Shown: positions 42,764 through 51,567, counted from the first letter of the stretch. The stretch: DNA of 64,000 nt from Clostridiaceae bacterium M8S5 (GCA_029227815.1 CP118523.1:930001-994000), one strand, 5' to 3'. The notes: generated by a model from the sequence alone, not told the origin. A program made the numbers and translations.

Positions 42764-43339
42764 TTGAAAGACTACACAATTGTAGTTGGAGACAGCGATA
42801 AGAAGAATAGATTGTCTTTAGTGCAACTACTAAATAAAAACAGATATAAAGTATACGAATCTAGTGATGGAGCAGGAGTGTTAAGACTTACAAGAGCTAT
42901 TATGCCTAATTTAGTTATAATAGATGTAAATATATGTGGACTTAATGCATTTGATGTTGCTCAGATAATAGAAGGAGACAATATATCGACAGTACTATTC
43001 ATGACAGATAAGAGAGATAAGTTTTTTTTAGAAAAACTAGAGAATTATAAGGTATTTGCGTATCTAAGTAAACCGATCAATCCCTATCAGGTCAGCCATA
43101 TCATAGAATTTGTAATAATGAACTCAGATAAAATGAGCAGACTAAATCAAAAGGTTGAAAAATTAGAGAATACAATTCAAGCTAGAAAAAAAATTGACAT
43201 TGCAAAGGCAATAGTAATGAATAAATTTAATATGACAGAGGATGAAGCCTTTAAATACATGAGAAAGCAAAGTATGGATATGTGTATGAGTATGGATAAA
43301 CTAGCACTTAATATAATAAAAAAGAATCAAAAAAAATAG
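42764..43339 (+). CDS. Response regulator with ANTAR RNA-binding domain
   Basis: Protein of 191 residues read from TTG 42764 with AAAGGTGG upstream. Residues 1-120 form a receiver domain (TIVVGDSDKKNRLSLV, LVIIDVNICGLNAFDV with the phosphorylatable Asp, and the AYLSKPI lysine). A coiled linker leads to an ANTAR domain at about 130-185 (IAKAIVMNKFNMTEDEAFKY then MRKQSMDM). ANTAR proteins bind tandem RNA hairpins and prevent termination. The glnA leader 2.2 kb upstream is the obvious candidate target. No histidine kinase lies next to it. Confidence 0.9.
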   Translation: MKDYTIVVGDSDKKNRLSLVQLLNKNRYKVYESSDGAGVLRLTRAIMPNLVIIDVNICGLNAFDVAQIIEGDNISTVLFMTDKRDKFFLEKLENYKVFAYLSKPINPYQVSHIIEFVIMNSDKMSRLNQKVEKLENTIQARKKIDIAKAIVMNKFNMTEDEAFKYMRKQSMDMCMSMDKLALNIIKKNQKK

Positions 43340-43363
43340 AATACATTTTGAGGAGGTTTAATA

Positions 43364-43837
43364 ATGCCCAGACCGATTAAATGGAGAACTATAGAATCAA
43401 TGCCAAAATACAATTACTTTAAACCCATTAATATACCCATATACGATTTGGAAGAGAATATACTCAAGATTGAAGAGTATGAGTCAATAAGACTGAAAGA
43501 TTATGAAGGGTTGGATCAAGAAGCATGTGCCAAAAGAATGAATGTCTCAAGACAAACTTTTCAAAGAATTTATGCAGAGGCAAAGAGAAAGGTTGCAGAT
43601 AGTTTAATAAATGGTAAAGCAATATTGATTAAGGGCGGAAACTATACGCAAAACATATGCACGATAAAATGCCAAGAGTGTGACCATACATGGGAGATAA
43701 GAGTAGAAGATCTTAATGATATAGAAAGTAATAATTGTCCAGAGTGCGGTTCAAGTCAAATAAATTGCAAATATAAAGAAAAGCATAGTTTTTGTAGAAA
43801 GAGATGTCAAAATAGACATGGCAAAAACGAAGAGTGA
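43364..43837 (+). CDS. UPF0251 (DUF134) family DNA-binding protein
   Basis: Protein of 157 residues, GAGGAGG before the ATG. N-terminal MPRPIKWRTIESMP and the helix-turn-helix region YEGLDQEACAKRMNVSRQTF are diagnostic of the DUF134 family, predicted regulators. The C-terminus carries cysteine pairs (IKCQECDHTW, NCPECGSS, FCRKRCQNRH) suggesting metal binding. In other anaerobes this family is near metal or redox-cofactor genes and small MPGRDGTGP proteins, as here at 44913. Confidence 0.88.
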   Translation: MPRPIKWRTIESMPKYNYFKPINIPIYDLEENILKIEEYESIRLKDYEGLDQEACAKRMNVSRQTFQRIYAEAKRKVADSLINGKAILIKGGNYTQNICTIKCQECDHTWEIRVEDLNDIESNNCPECGSSQINCKYKEKHSFCRKRCQNRHGKNEE

Positions 43838-43957
43838 TAGGGATTTTAGGTATCTTAAAATAAAGATGGTTGTATATAAAAACTATGCAATAAAATAAAT
43901 GGTGTAAGCTTCTAAAGTGATATAAATAAAAAATATCAAATAGGAGGGTACACCATT

Positions 43958-44026
43958 ATGAGTTTTATTGCAAAAAATTCAAAAAAAAATAATATGAGAA
44001 GAAAAATGTTAGGAAGGTTGGAATAA
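43958..44026 (+). CDS. Possible 22-aa leader peptide
   Basis: ATG 43958 with AGGAGGG 10 bases upstream encodes 22 basic residues (start MSFIAKNSKKNN). It ends 5 bases before the lipoprotein gene, whose own AGGAAGG site lies inside this frame. It may simply couple translation of the lipoprotein. Confidence 0.35.
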   Translation: MSFIAKNSKKNNMRRKMLGRLE

Positions 44027-44030
44027 TATT

Positions 44031-44672
44031 ATGAAGATTAAATATTATAAAATATTTTATATCTTATTTTTTTCTGTTTTTATATGTAGTTGTTCAAATA
44101 AGCAGTCAAATGCAAACGTTATGTCAGATATAAAATTGGATTCACCTATTACCATTTCCAAAACCAATATCAATCAAGATACACTAGTTTTCATAAAATT
44201 AAAGGCAGGAAGATATTATGAAGATTGGTCAGACACTGCATCAATTGGATATTATGGACGAAATTGTACTGGTAACTTTGATATAATAATAACTGATAAT
44301 AAAGAGAATATATTATTTAAAAGTAGTTTGAATAGCTTTTTTTCAGAGCAAACTTTATCCTTTAATGATTTTTTCACTTTAAAATTAAATGACTATAATA
44401 ATGATAATCATGTTGATTTTACACTTGGGCAATACTTCAACAGCTGTGGTACATATGAGTATAGATTATTTACAATAATAGATAATAAAATTGTTTTAAT
44501 ACCTGTTGAAAATAACTCTTTTTTTTCAACGTCTGACTCAGAGCGTTACTCGATTAATTTAACAAGAATAAATAAAAACGATTTTTTGGTTGATGTATAT
44601 AGTAGAGAAAAAGGGAAGTATATTACTAAAAATTATTATTGGGATAGTAAACATTTTAAATATACTGAGTAA
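44031..44672 (+). CDS. Hypothetical lipoprotein
   Basis: Protein of 213 residues with a lipoprotein signal: basic start, hydrophobic stretch and lipobox FICSC. The mature part has no known motif; it contains an EF-hand-like acidic strip (NDYNNDNHVDFTLG) and two cysteines beyond the lipid cysteine. Aromatic and Asn-rich. Probable outer surface protein of unknown function. Confidence 0.65.
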   Translation: MKIKYYKIFYILFFSVFICSCSNKQSNANVMSDIKLDSPITISKTNINQDTLVFIKLKAGRYYEDWSDTASIGYYGRNCTGNFDIIITDNKENILFKSSLNSFFSEQTLSFNDFFTLKLNDYNNDNHVDFTLGQYFNSCGTYEYRLFTIIDNKIVLIPVENNSFFSTSDSERYSINLTRINKNDFLVDVYSREKGKYITKNYYWDSKHFKYTE

Positions 44673-44771
44673 CTTTATAACAAGAGTATCAAGATGACGT
44701 ACAAAGAATATAGGATAATGATTATAATTTGCAGTAATCGATGTTAAAGAAGATAAAATAAAAATAATTGT

Positions 44772-44797
44772 ATACAATATACTACAAAATATTGTAT
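44772..44797. repeat. Short perfect inverted repeat
   Basis: ATACAATAT (44772-44780) and ATATTGTAT (44789-44797) with an 8-base loop, 46 bases before a perfect promoter; a possible operator. Confidence 0.35.
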
Positions 44798-44842
44798 TGT
44801 AAAGTGTAAAAAAACGGTGGAAACTTTTGATACAAAAAATTA

Positions 44843-44871
44843 TTGACATATGCCCTAAACTTGGATATAAT
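44843..44871 (+). promoter_or_regulatory. Perfect-consensus sigma-A promoter of the DUF5320 gene
   Basis: TTGACA (44843-44848), exactly 17 bases, TATAAT (44866-44871). A GCATATGC palindrome lies just downstream (44880-44887). Confidence 0.85.
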
Positions 44872-44912
44872 GTAAATGAGCATATGCTAATAATAAAAAA
44901 AGAGGTGATACT

Positions 44913-45107
44913 ATGCCAGGAAGAGATGGAACAGGGCCTTATGGAGAAGGAAAAATGACAGGAAGAGGATTTGGAGCGTGTAGTACTGAAGAGAATAATG
45001 TAAGAGAACTAAGAGGCTTTGCAGGTGGTAGAAAAAGAGGAGCTAGATGTGGTAAGGGAAGACCAAGAAGATTTTTTATGGATAGAAATAACCAACAAGA
45101 CACATAG
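44913..45107 (+). CDS. DUF5320-like small Gly/Arg-rich protein
   Basis: Protein of 64 residues with AGAGGTGA before the ATG. The start MPGRDGTGPYGEGKMTGRGF is the family hallmark; two cysteines and an Arg-rich tail follow. Such proteins occur in anaerobes beside nitrogenase-cofactor-like (NifX/NifB domain) genes and UPF0251 regulators, the latter present here at 43364. Function is not known. It is expressed from a perfect promoter and closed by a strong terminator, so it should be abundant. Confidence 0.85.
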   Translation: MPGRDGTGPYGEGKMTGRGFGACSTEENNVRELRGFAGGRKRGARCGKGRPRRFFMDRNNQQDT

Positions 45108-45114
45108 CATTGAC

Positions 45115-45151
45115 AAGAACAAGTGACGATGGAGTTACTTGTTCTTTTTTT
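45115..45151 (+). terminator. Intrinsic terminator of the DUF5320 gene
   Basis: AAGAACAAGT (45115-45124) pairs with ACTTGTTCTT (45137-45146), followed by a T run. Confidence 0.9.
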
Positions 45152-45284
45152 ATTTAATTATAATAATGGCTTAGAACTGTTGTAAGCATAAGTACATATT
45201 TGATATGTTTACATAACAGGACAATAAAAGAAAGGATATATAATTTTTATTATGATAAACTTAACTCAGATAGGAGGTGTATGA

Positions 45285-46151
45285 ATGGAATGGCTAAAGA
45301 GATTAAGTAAGGCAATTGACTATGTAGAGGATAATTTAGAAAATGAAATTTCCTATGATGAAGCAGCAAAAATCGCGTGTTGTTCTACTTATTATTTTCA
45401 AAGGATGTTTTCCTATGTAACAGGAGTTACTTTATCAGAGTATATACGCCGTAGAAGAATGACCTCAGCAGCTTTTGATTTACAAAGTAGCGATATGAAG
45501 GTCATGGATATTGGGTTAAAGTATGGCTATGAATCACCTACATCATTTAATCGGGCATTTCAAAGTGTTCATGGAATCTCCCCATCCGTTGCTCGATTGC
45601 AAGGAACATTACTAAATGCTTATTTGCCAATAAGTTTTTCTGTTACTATTACAGGGGATGAAAACATGAAATACATGATTGAAACAAAGAAAGCAATGAG
45701 AGTTGTTGGGGTTAGAGTCCAGCTACAAAATGATATGGAACAAAACCAAAAGATTGTACCTATGCTATGGGATGAAGTTTTAAACAATAATAGGTTTGAG
45801 GAAATATGTGAGTTGAGAAACAATGATGCAAATGCTGTCTTTGGAATTACGGTATATGAAAATCAGAATAACATTTATTATTACATTGCAGTTCAAAGCG
45901 ATAAGCCAGTGCCACAAGGAATGGTGGAGTTAGAGATAGCATCAGCTACATGGGTAGTTTTTGAGAATGATGGATTGTTTAAAGAATCAGTTCAAAATAT
46001 ATTTAAGCGATTTTTAACCCAGTGGTTACCTTTCTCGGACTATGAATACGCAGGTTTACCTGATATAGAGGTGTATCCAATTAAAAAGAAATCAAAAAGA
46101 GGGCAAGTTCAAGTTTGGATTGCAATAAAAAAAGAGGTGAATAATATATGA
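45285..46151 (+). CDS. AraC-family regulator with GyrI-like effector domain
   Basis: Transcription factor of 288 residues. Start at ATG 45285 after AGGAGGTG; the ATG at 45281 is out of frame. Residues 1-105 are the AraC double helix-turn-helix (ISYDEAAKIACCSTYYFQRM and GYESPTSFNRAFQSVHGISP). The rest is a GyrI/effector-binding fold (MRVVGVRVQL, AVQSDKPVPQGMVELEI). Such proteins (Rob/SoxS-like head with ligand-binding tail) sense small lipophilic compounds. It is followed, with ATGA overlap, by a stand-alone GyrI-like gene and an ABC exporter. Confidence 0.92.
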   Translation: MEWLKRLSKAIDYVEDNLENEISYDEAAKIACCSTYYFQRMFSYVTGVTLSEYIRRRRMTSAAFDLQSSDMKVMDIGLKYGYESPTSFNRAFQSVHGISPSVARLQGTLLNAYLPISFSVTITGDENMKYMIETKKAMRVVGVRVQLQNDMEQNQKIVPMLWDEVLNNNRFEEICELRNNDANAVFGITVYENQNNIYYYIAVQSDKPVPQGMVELEIASATWVVFENDGLFKESVQNIFKRFLTQWLPFSDYEYAGLPDIEVYPIKKKSKRGQVQVWIAIKKEVNNI

Positions 46152-46606
46152 ATTGCCAAATAGAAATTAAAAACATAGAGTCTATTCGAGTAGCATATAC
46201 GAAATATAAAGGGATCTCAACAAAAGTAAATAATGTTTTTCCAAATGTATTTAAAGCAATAAAAGGAAAAGCAAATGGCGCACCTTTTTGTTGTTTTTAT
46301 AAAATGAATAAGGAGACCAAGATAGGGGATATGGAGTTATGTGTTCCTACTGACCAAAAACCAATAAGAGAAGGTGTTTTTGTAAAAGATATACCAAGTA
46401 TAAAAGCTGTTTGCATTACACATGTTGGATCATATGAAACTTTGTATACTTCATACGAAAAAATCGAGAAATATGCAAAGGAAAACAATCTTAATATAGG
46501 ATTTCCATTTAGAGAGGTTTATATAAAGGGACCAGGTATGATATTGAAAGGAAATCCTAATAAGTATATTACTGAAATCCAATTTCCTATAATAGAGGTA
46601 GAGTAG
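46148..46606 (+). CDS. GyrI-like effector-binding domain protein
   Basis: Stand-alone small-molecule-binding protein of 152 residues (SOUL/GyrI-like fold): GAPFCCFYKMNKE, VKDIPSIKAVCITHVGSYET and the C-terminal EIQFPIIE are typical. It overlaps the AraC gene by 4 bases and precedes the ABC exporter by one base. It may sequester or sense the compound that the regulator responds to. Confidence 0.85.
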   Translation: MNCQIEIKNIESIRVAYTKYKGISTKVNNVFPNVFKAIKGKANGAPFCCFYKMNKETKIGDMELCVPTDQKPIREGVFVKDIPSIKAVCITHVGSYETLYTSYEKIEKYAKENNLNIGFPFREVYIKGPGMILKGNPNKYITEIQFPIIEVE

Positions 46607-46607
46607 A

Positions 46608-47549
46608 ATGTATGCAATTGAAGTAAATAAACTAGTTAAACAATACAAAAATGGAGTGAGAGCTTTAGATGAATTAAGCTTAAAAGTTAAACGTGGTGAA
46701 ATATTTTCATTATTAGGGGCAAATGGTGCAGGTAAATCAACTTTAATTAATATATTAACCACTTATTATGCTCCAACAGCAGGGTCAGTTATAGTGCTAG
46801 GTAAAAATTTATCTGAAGAACCAGCATGGATAAGAGCTAATATAGCGTGTGTTGCACAAAATGTATCCATTGATGAGCATTTATCACTTATGGAAAACAT
46901 GATATTTCAAAGTAGTCTATATAAAATAAATAAATCTAAGGCAAAAAAGAGGATTGATAATTTAATTGAGAGTTTTGGATTATCAAAGTACTTAAAATAT
47001 CCAGTGGCTGTATATTCAGGTGGTGTCAAAAGACGATTAGATATAGCTATGAATATGGTTTCACATCCTCAAATATTATTCTTAGATGAGCCAACAGTGG
47101 GTATGGATATTAGTTCTAGGAAGGCAATGTGGGAAACTGTAGAAAAGATTCGGGATGAATTTAAAACAACTGTTTTTATGACTACACATTATTTAGAAGA
47201 AGCTGATCAGCTAAGTGACACTATTTGTATTATAAAGGAAGGTAAAGAAATAGTAAGGGCGGCACCTTTAGATTTACGACAATTCACTAAACAAGATGTA
47301 TTAAAAATAGGCTTTTCTAATGTAAAACAGGCAAAATGTTGTAAGAGTAAGCTTTCAAACATGCAAATATCTTTAGCACCTAGTATTAGCGAAAACTCAG
47401 TGCTAGTGGATATTACAAAGGATAGAAGTTTATTTAAAAGTATAAACCAATGGTTATTACAAAATAATATTTGCTTTGAATCGATAGAGATAAAAAGACC
47501 TGATTTGAATGATGTATTCTTAAAATTTACAGATGGGGAAAGGAGGTAA
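46608..47549 (+). CDS. ABC exporter ATP-binding protein (drug-type)
   Basis: ATPase of a daunorubicin-type ABC-2 exporter, 313 residues. Walker A GANGAGKSTL, signature YSGGVKRRLDIAM, Walker B ILFLDEPTVGMD and the switch histidine TTHYLEEADQL are intact. The C-terminal region after about residue 220 resembles the accessory domain of this subclass. It is co-directional with, and tightly packed between, the regulator genes and the permease. The substrate is unknown. Confidence 0.95.
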   Translation: MYAIEVNKLVKQYKNGVRALDELSLKVKRGEIFSLLGANGAGKSTLINILTTYYAPTAGSVIVLGKNLSEEPAWIRANIACVAQNVSIDEHLSLMENMIFQSSLYKINKSKAKKRIDNLIESFGLSKYLKYPVAVYSGGVKRRLDIAMNMVSHPQILFLDEPTVGMDISSRKAMWETVEKIRDEFKTTVFMTTHYLEEADQLSDTICIIKEGKEIVRAAPLDLRQFTKQDVLKIGFSNVKQAKCCKSKLSNMQISLAPSISENSVLVDITKDRSLFKSINQWLLQNNICFESIEIKRPDLNDVFLKFTDGERR

Positions 47550-47552
47550 CAG

Positions 47553-48311
47553 ATGGAAACAACGATAAGTATACTATGGAGAAACACCAAATGGCGTTTT
47601 CAAAATCCTATTTCCATTTTCATTACGGTCGTGCAGCCTCTTATATGGTTAGTATTATATAGCATGGTAGCGAAGCAATCGATGCAGACTAATTTAGGAG
47701 TTAACTATACTTCTTTTATTCTTCCAGGTATAATGGTGTTGGTAATATTAGCTTGTTGTAGTAGTGGTGGATATTTGAACTTTATTATGAAGTCAAAAGG
47801 AAGCTTTTATAGGATATTAATTGCGCCTGTGAATCGAAGATCTATAGTTTTAGGACAAATGCTTGAGTCTGTACTACTCTCATTTATTGAAATAACCATT
47901 ATGTTATTATTAGCAATGTTGATGTCAGTAAAAATTTCATCAGGATTTATGGGGATGTTATTTATTGTACCTATTGTTTTACTTGCGGCACTTTTTATGT
48001 CGGGGATATCGTATGCTATAAGTCTTTATTTGCCTAACGAAGCTATATACGAGACTATTATGAATATTATAGTGCTTTCAGTTTTTTTCACTAGTTCATC
48101 TCTGTTTCCTATGAACAACATATCAGGTAAATTCAAAATTATAGTAATGATGAATCCGTTTACATACGTAATAAATGTTCTAAGAGGGTTGATTTTAGAC
48201 AATCAGATAGATTACTATAATATATTAATTGTAATAGGGTTATTTGCAATTCTTAGTTTGGGTAGTTTTTCATTAGCTATTTATAGACTTAAGAAATTAA
48301 CAGTTAACTAA
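47553..48311 (+). CDS. ABC-2 type permease
   Basis: Six-helix membrane permease of 252 residues, AAAGGAGG before the ATG. The conserved ABC-2 region LPGIMVLVILACCSSGG and the C-terminal PFTYVINVLRGLI are present. Pairs with the preceding ATPase. With the AraC and GyrI-like genes it forms a small regulated efflux module. Confidence 0.92.
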   Translation: METTISILWRNTKWRFQNPISIFITVVQPLIWLVLYSMVAKQSMQTNLGVNYTSFILPGIMVLVILACCSSGGYLNFIMKSKGSFYRILIAPVNRRSIVLGQMLESVLLSFIEITIMLLLAMLMSVKISSGFMGMLFIVPIVLLAALFMSGISYAISLYLPNEAIYETIMNIIVLSVFFTSSSLFPMNNISGKFKIIVMMNPFTYVINVLRGLILDNQIDYYNILIVIGLFAILSLGSFSLAIYRLKKLTVN

Positions 48312-48362
48312 GTAGTCGTATTCTAATGAAATCAATACTAGAAGTATTATTTAAGAAAATTT

Positions 48363-48560
48363 AAGGAATATCTTACAGATATCCCTTAGGTTGACGACAA
48401 AGTCATCTAAATAGCAGACTGTAATAAGAGTTCAATTTCAAGGCGTGTTAAAATTGAGTAGCAGAGCTTACTTAGAGGTAAGTGAGCAACAGAAATTTTA
48501 ACAACAACGCAGAAATTGGGCTTTTGTCTACAGTCTAAGGGATATCTTAGAGATATCTCT
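48363..48560 (-). repeat. 177-bp-type structured repeat, locus A, bracketed by hairpins
   Basis: One copy of the dispersed repeat, inverted relative to loci B and C. The core (48389-48536) contains, on the minus strand, GCCCAATTTCTGCGTTG, the arms GTTAAAATT/AATTTTAAC and the CTTAC/GTAAG inner stem. On both sides stands a hairpin with GATATC arms: AAGGAATATC...GATATCCCTT at 48363-48387 and AAGGGATATC...GATATCTCTT at 48537-48561. The distance between the two hairpin starts is 174 bases. It follows the ABC permease gene, whose terminator the hairpin resembles. Confidence 0.85.
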
Positions 48561-48721
48561 TTCTTTTCTTTTAGAAATATTGATTGTATATAACATTTCA
48601 GATTATATATAAACAATTCAATCAAATTCCTTTGAGGTGTCTGTGTGATATATGATGCAATTATATTTATAAAGAATTATAGCATATGATAAAAATATTA
48701 TAATATTTATGTTAAAATTAA

Positions 48722-48750
48722 TTGACAAAATATATATCATTCTATATAAT
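48722..48750 (+). promoter_or_regulatory. Perfect-consensus promoter upstream of the ABC exporter
   Basis: TTGACA (48722-48727), exactly 17 bases, TATAAT (48745-48750). The implied leader of about 170 bases has ACATATCAC (48772-48780) and its complement GTGATATGT (48870-48878) followed by ATATGTTTTTTG, a possible long-range terminator fold. No gene is seen in 48561-48925. Confidence 0.75.
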
Positions 48751-48925
48751 GATTAAATCACGTAATTATATAACATATCACAGTCAATTCCAAAGCAATT
48801 ATCAATCTATCAGAACAATTAACCCTTTATAAAATAAAATACGAAGTTTCACTGATTGCCTAATATAAGTGATATGTATATGTTTTTTGTTTATGAGTAA
48901 ACTTAGTTAGGATTGGAGGGTTTCT

Positions 48926-50662
48926 ATGATTAAAAAATTTATATCTTATTACAAACCTCATTTAAGGTTGTTTGCAATAGATATGACAGCGGCAACGTTA
49001 ATAGCAGTTATTGACTTGTTTTTCCCAATAATATCAAGAAATATTTTAAATGACTACATACCAAGTGGAAAACTTAGAGCTGTCTATATCTCAGTGGCTG
49101 TACTACTTGTATTATACGTACTCAAAGCCATATTTACTTACGTAATTGATTATTGGGGACATGTTGTTGGTATTAGAATGGAATTTGATATGAGAAGAGA
49201 TTTATTTTCTCACATACAAACATTATCATTTAGCTATTTTGATAATACCAGAACAGGTCATATAATGTCTAGACTAGTAAATGATTTAAGAGAAGTATCT
49301 GAATTAGCACATCACGGACCAGAAGACTTATTTTTATCAGCATTATTGCTAGTAGGTTCATTTTGCGTATTAATTACAATACAGTGGCAACTTACATTAG
49401 CAGTATATGTATTTGTACCTATAATGCTGTGGTTTACTATTAGTAGAAGGAGCAAAATGTCAAAAGCCTTTAAAAATGTTAAAAAACGAGTTGCAATAGT
49501 AAACTCAAATATTGAAAATAGTATTTCAGGTATAAGAGTTGCAAAATCATATACAAACGAAGAGCATGAGTTAGATAAATTTGACAAAGGCAATTATGAG
49601 TTTAAAGAATCTAGAGAAGAAGCTTTTAAATATATGGCAGAATTGACGTCTGGAATGAACTTTTTTATGAGCTTGTTTAGAATCATAGTTATTGGACTTG
49701 GAGGAACCTTGATATATTATAATAAAATGAATTATGGTGACTTAGTAGCATTCTTATTATATATTCAATTTTTCCTACAACCAATTAAGAAGTTGACACA
49801 GTTCACACAGCAATATGAAGCAGGGATGGCAGGATTTGAAAGATTTTATGAGGTTATAAATTTGAAACCAGAAATAAAGAACTCTGATAATCCGGTGGTG
49901 TTAGAAAATGTTAAAGGTGATATCAAATTTGAAAATATTAAATTTTCCTATAATGACAATGAATCAATATTAGCTAATATAAACCTTGATATAAAGAGTG
50001 GAAAAACTTTAGCGTTAGTAGGGCCGTCGGGTGGTGGAAAATCTACAATGTGTCATCTTATACCTAGATTTTATGATGTTAGTGAAGGTAAAATTAGCTT
50101 AGATGGAGTGGATATAAAAGATATCGACTTAAAGGTTTTAAGAAGTAATATTGGACTAGTACAACAAGATGTGTTTTTGTTTTCAGGCACGATAAGAGAA
50201 AATATACTATATGGAAAACCATATGCAACAGATGATGAAATATTAGAAGCTGCTAAGAAAGCAGATATACATGATTATATTAGTTCATTGCCAAATGGCT
50301 ATGATACGTATATAGGAGAAAAAGGTATAAGGCTATCAGGAGGACAGAAACAAAGAATATCTATAGCCAGAGTATTTTTAAAGAATCCACCTATATTAAT
50401 ATTGGATGAAGCTACTTCGGCATTAGACAATGAAACAGAGATTAAGATTCAAAATGCATTAGAAAAGCTAGCAAAAGGAAGAACAACGCTAGTGATAGCA
50501 CATAGATTATCTACAATAAAAAATGCGGATGAGATAGTTGTAATAACTAATGAAGGTATTGTAGAATCTGGTAACCATGAAGAACTAGTACAAAACAAAG
50601 GATTGTATGAGAACTTATACAATCTACAATTTAAAGGATATATACCAGACGAGATAGCTTAA
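48926..50662 (+). CDS. MsbA/LmrA-type ABC exporter half-transporter
   Basis: Fused membrane and ATPase protein of 578 residues. Six membrane helices in the first 310 residues are followed by a nucleotide-binding domain: Walker A GPSGGGKSTMCH near residue 372, signature LSGGQKQRISIARVF, Walker B PILILDEATSALD and the switch histidine AHRLST. All residues for activity are present. GGAGGG precedes the ATG. It stands as a single gene, so it probably works as a homodimer, exporting lipids or drugs. Confidence 0.93.
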   Translation: MIKKFISYYKPHLRLFAIDMTAATLIAVIDLFFPIISRNILNDYIPSGKLRAVYISVAVLLVLYVLKAIFTYVIDYWGHVVGIRMEFDMRRDLFSHIQTLSFSYFDNTRTGHIMSRLVNDLREVSELAHHGPEDLFLSALLLVGSFCVLITIQWQLTLAVYVFVPIMLWFTISRRSKMSKAFKNVKKRVAIVNSNIENSISGIRVAKSYTNEEHELDKFDKGNYEFKESREEAFKYMAELTSGMNFFMSLFRIIVIGLGGTLIYYNKMNYGDLVAFLLYIQFFLQPIKKLTQFTQQYEAGMAGFERFYEVINLKPEIKNSDNPVVLENVKGDIKFENIKFSYNDNESILANINLDIKSGKTLALVGPSGGGKSTMCHLIPRFYDVSEGKISLDGVDIKDIDLKVLRSNIGLVQQDVFLFSGTIRENILYGKPYATDDEILEAAKKADIHDYISSLPNGYDTYIGEKGIRLSGGQKQRISIARVFLKNPPILILDEATSALDNETEIKIQNALEKLAKGRTTLVIAHRLSTIKNADEIVVITNEGIVESGNHEELVQNKGLYENLYNLQFKGYIPDEIA

Positions 50663-50756
50663 GTAAAAACATATACTTCAGTAATCACATATCACACAAT
50701 CGAATATTTTACATAGAATGATATTGTATAAATATTTTATAAGTGAGGTGTGATAA

Positions 50757-51119
50757 GTGGATTACAATATGCAATATCCTGAGATATACTATAGAATACA
50801 TCCAAATGTAGTACAGTGTATTATGAGATATTCATCATCATATGATATGTTAAATCAGATGCCAGAAGAAGACTTGGTAGAGGTTATGATAGATGAAATA
50901 TATAATGAAGTCATTAGAGAGTACCCTGAGATTAATAAAGACCTTAGAGAACAAAGGAGTGTAGTAAGAACAAAATATGCTCAGAACCGCCCATATTATG
51001 GAAGAAAAAAATTACTTAAAGATATAATATCTATCATACTGATTGGAGAATTGTTGTATAGAAGAAGACCTAATATGTTTGGTGGATACCACAATCCTTT
51101 CGGAGGATTTATGTATTAG
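50757..51119 (+). CDS. Hypothetical acidic/aromatic small protein (120 aa)
   Basis: Read from GTG 50757 with GAGGTG upstream. Tyr- and Arg-rich head (YNMQYPEIYYRIHPNVVQ), acidic helix (MPEEDLVEVMIDEIYNEV), and a tail with a hydrophobic patch and RRRPNMFGGYHNPFGGFMY. No signal peptide. The tail resembles spore-coat or surface-associated small proteins, but I cannot assign a family. It is followed by a strong terminator. Confidence 0.6.
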   Translation: MDYNMQYPEIYYRIHPNVVQCIMRYSSSYDMLNQMPEEDLVEVMIDEIYNEVIREYPEINKDLREQRSVVRTKYAQNRPYYGRKKLLKDIISIILIGELLYRRRPNMFGGYHNPFGGFMY

Positions 51120-51139
51120 ATTGTAAACATAATTTATGT

Positions 51140-51176
51140 AAAAAGATTGCAGTAATTTATATGCAATCTTTTTTAT
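51140..51176 (+). terminator. Intrinsic terminator
   Basis: AAAAGATTGCA (51141-51151) pairs with TGCAATCTTTT (51162-51172), followed by T. Confidence 0.85.
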
Positions 51177-51463
51177 TTGCTAAAATGTTAAGAAAATGTA
51201 AATATTCAAATAACACAATATAGTAATTTATTGATACGGTTAACATATTTTTAAAAACACCACTTATTATAATATAATTTTATAATACTTAATATAACAT
51301 CCTCATTATTAATTAGATAAAAATTTTTCAGCATAAATACATTAATTTACAAAAAAAAATCGAATAAAATAGTCCTTTGGAATCAAAAATTAGTTTACCA
51401 TAATTATACAATGAGTCGTCAAAGGGCATCTATAACAAGTAAAATAATTAATGTAATCAAATA

Positions 51464-51478
51464 TTTGCACGGTGCAAA
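51464..51478. promoter_or_regulatory. Inverted repeat upstream of nrdD, possible operator
   Basis: TTTGCAC, a central G, GTGCAAA: a perfect palindrome about 90 bases before nrdD. The rest of the 51177-51567 gap is AT-rich without a recognisable gene. Confidence 0.4.
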
Positions 51479-51567
51479 AAATATTGCTTATTTACAAAAT
51501 AAAAGGGGTGCTATACAATATATATGTATTTTGCGAAGGAAAACCACAATATAAAGGGGTTGTATGA

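Noticed and set aside
51177-51567. NrdR boxes upstream of nrdD
   Set aside because: ACACAATATAG and ACAATATATATG are only partial matches and not a properly spaced pair; the TTTGCAC/GTGCAAA palindrome is reported as an undefined operator instead.
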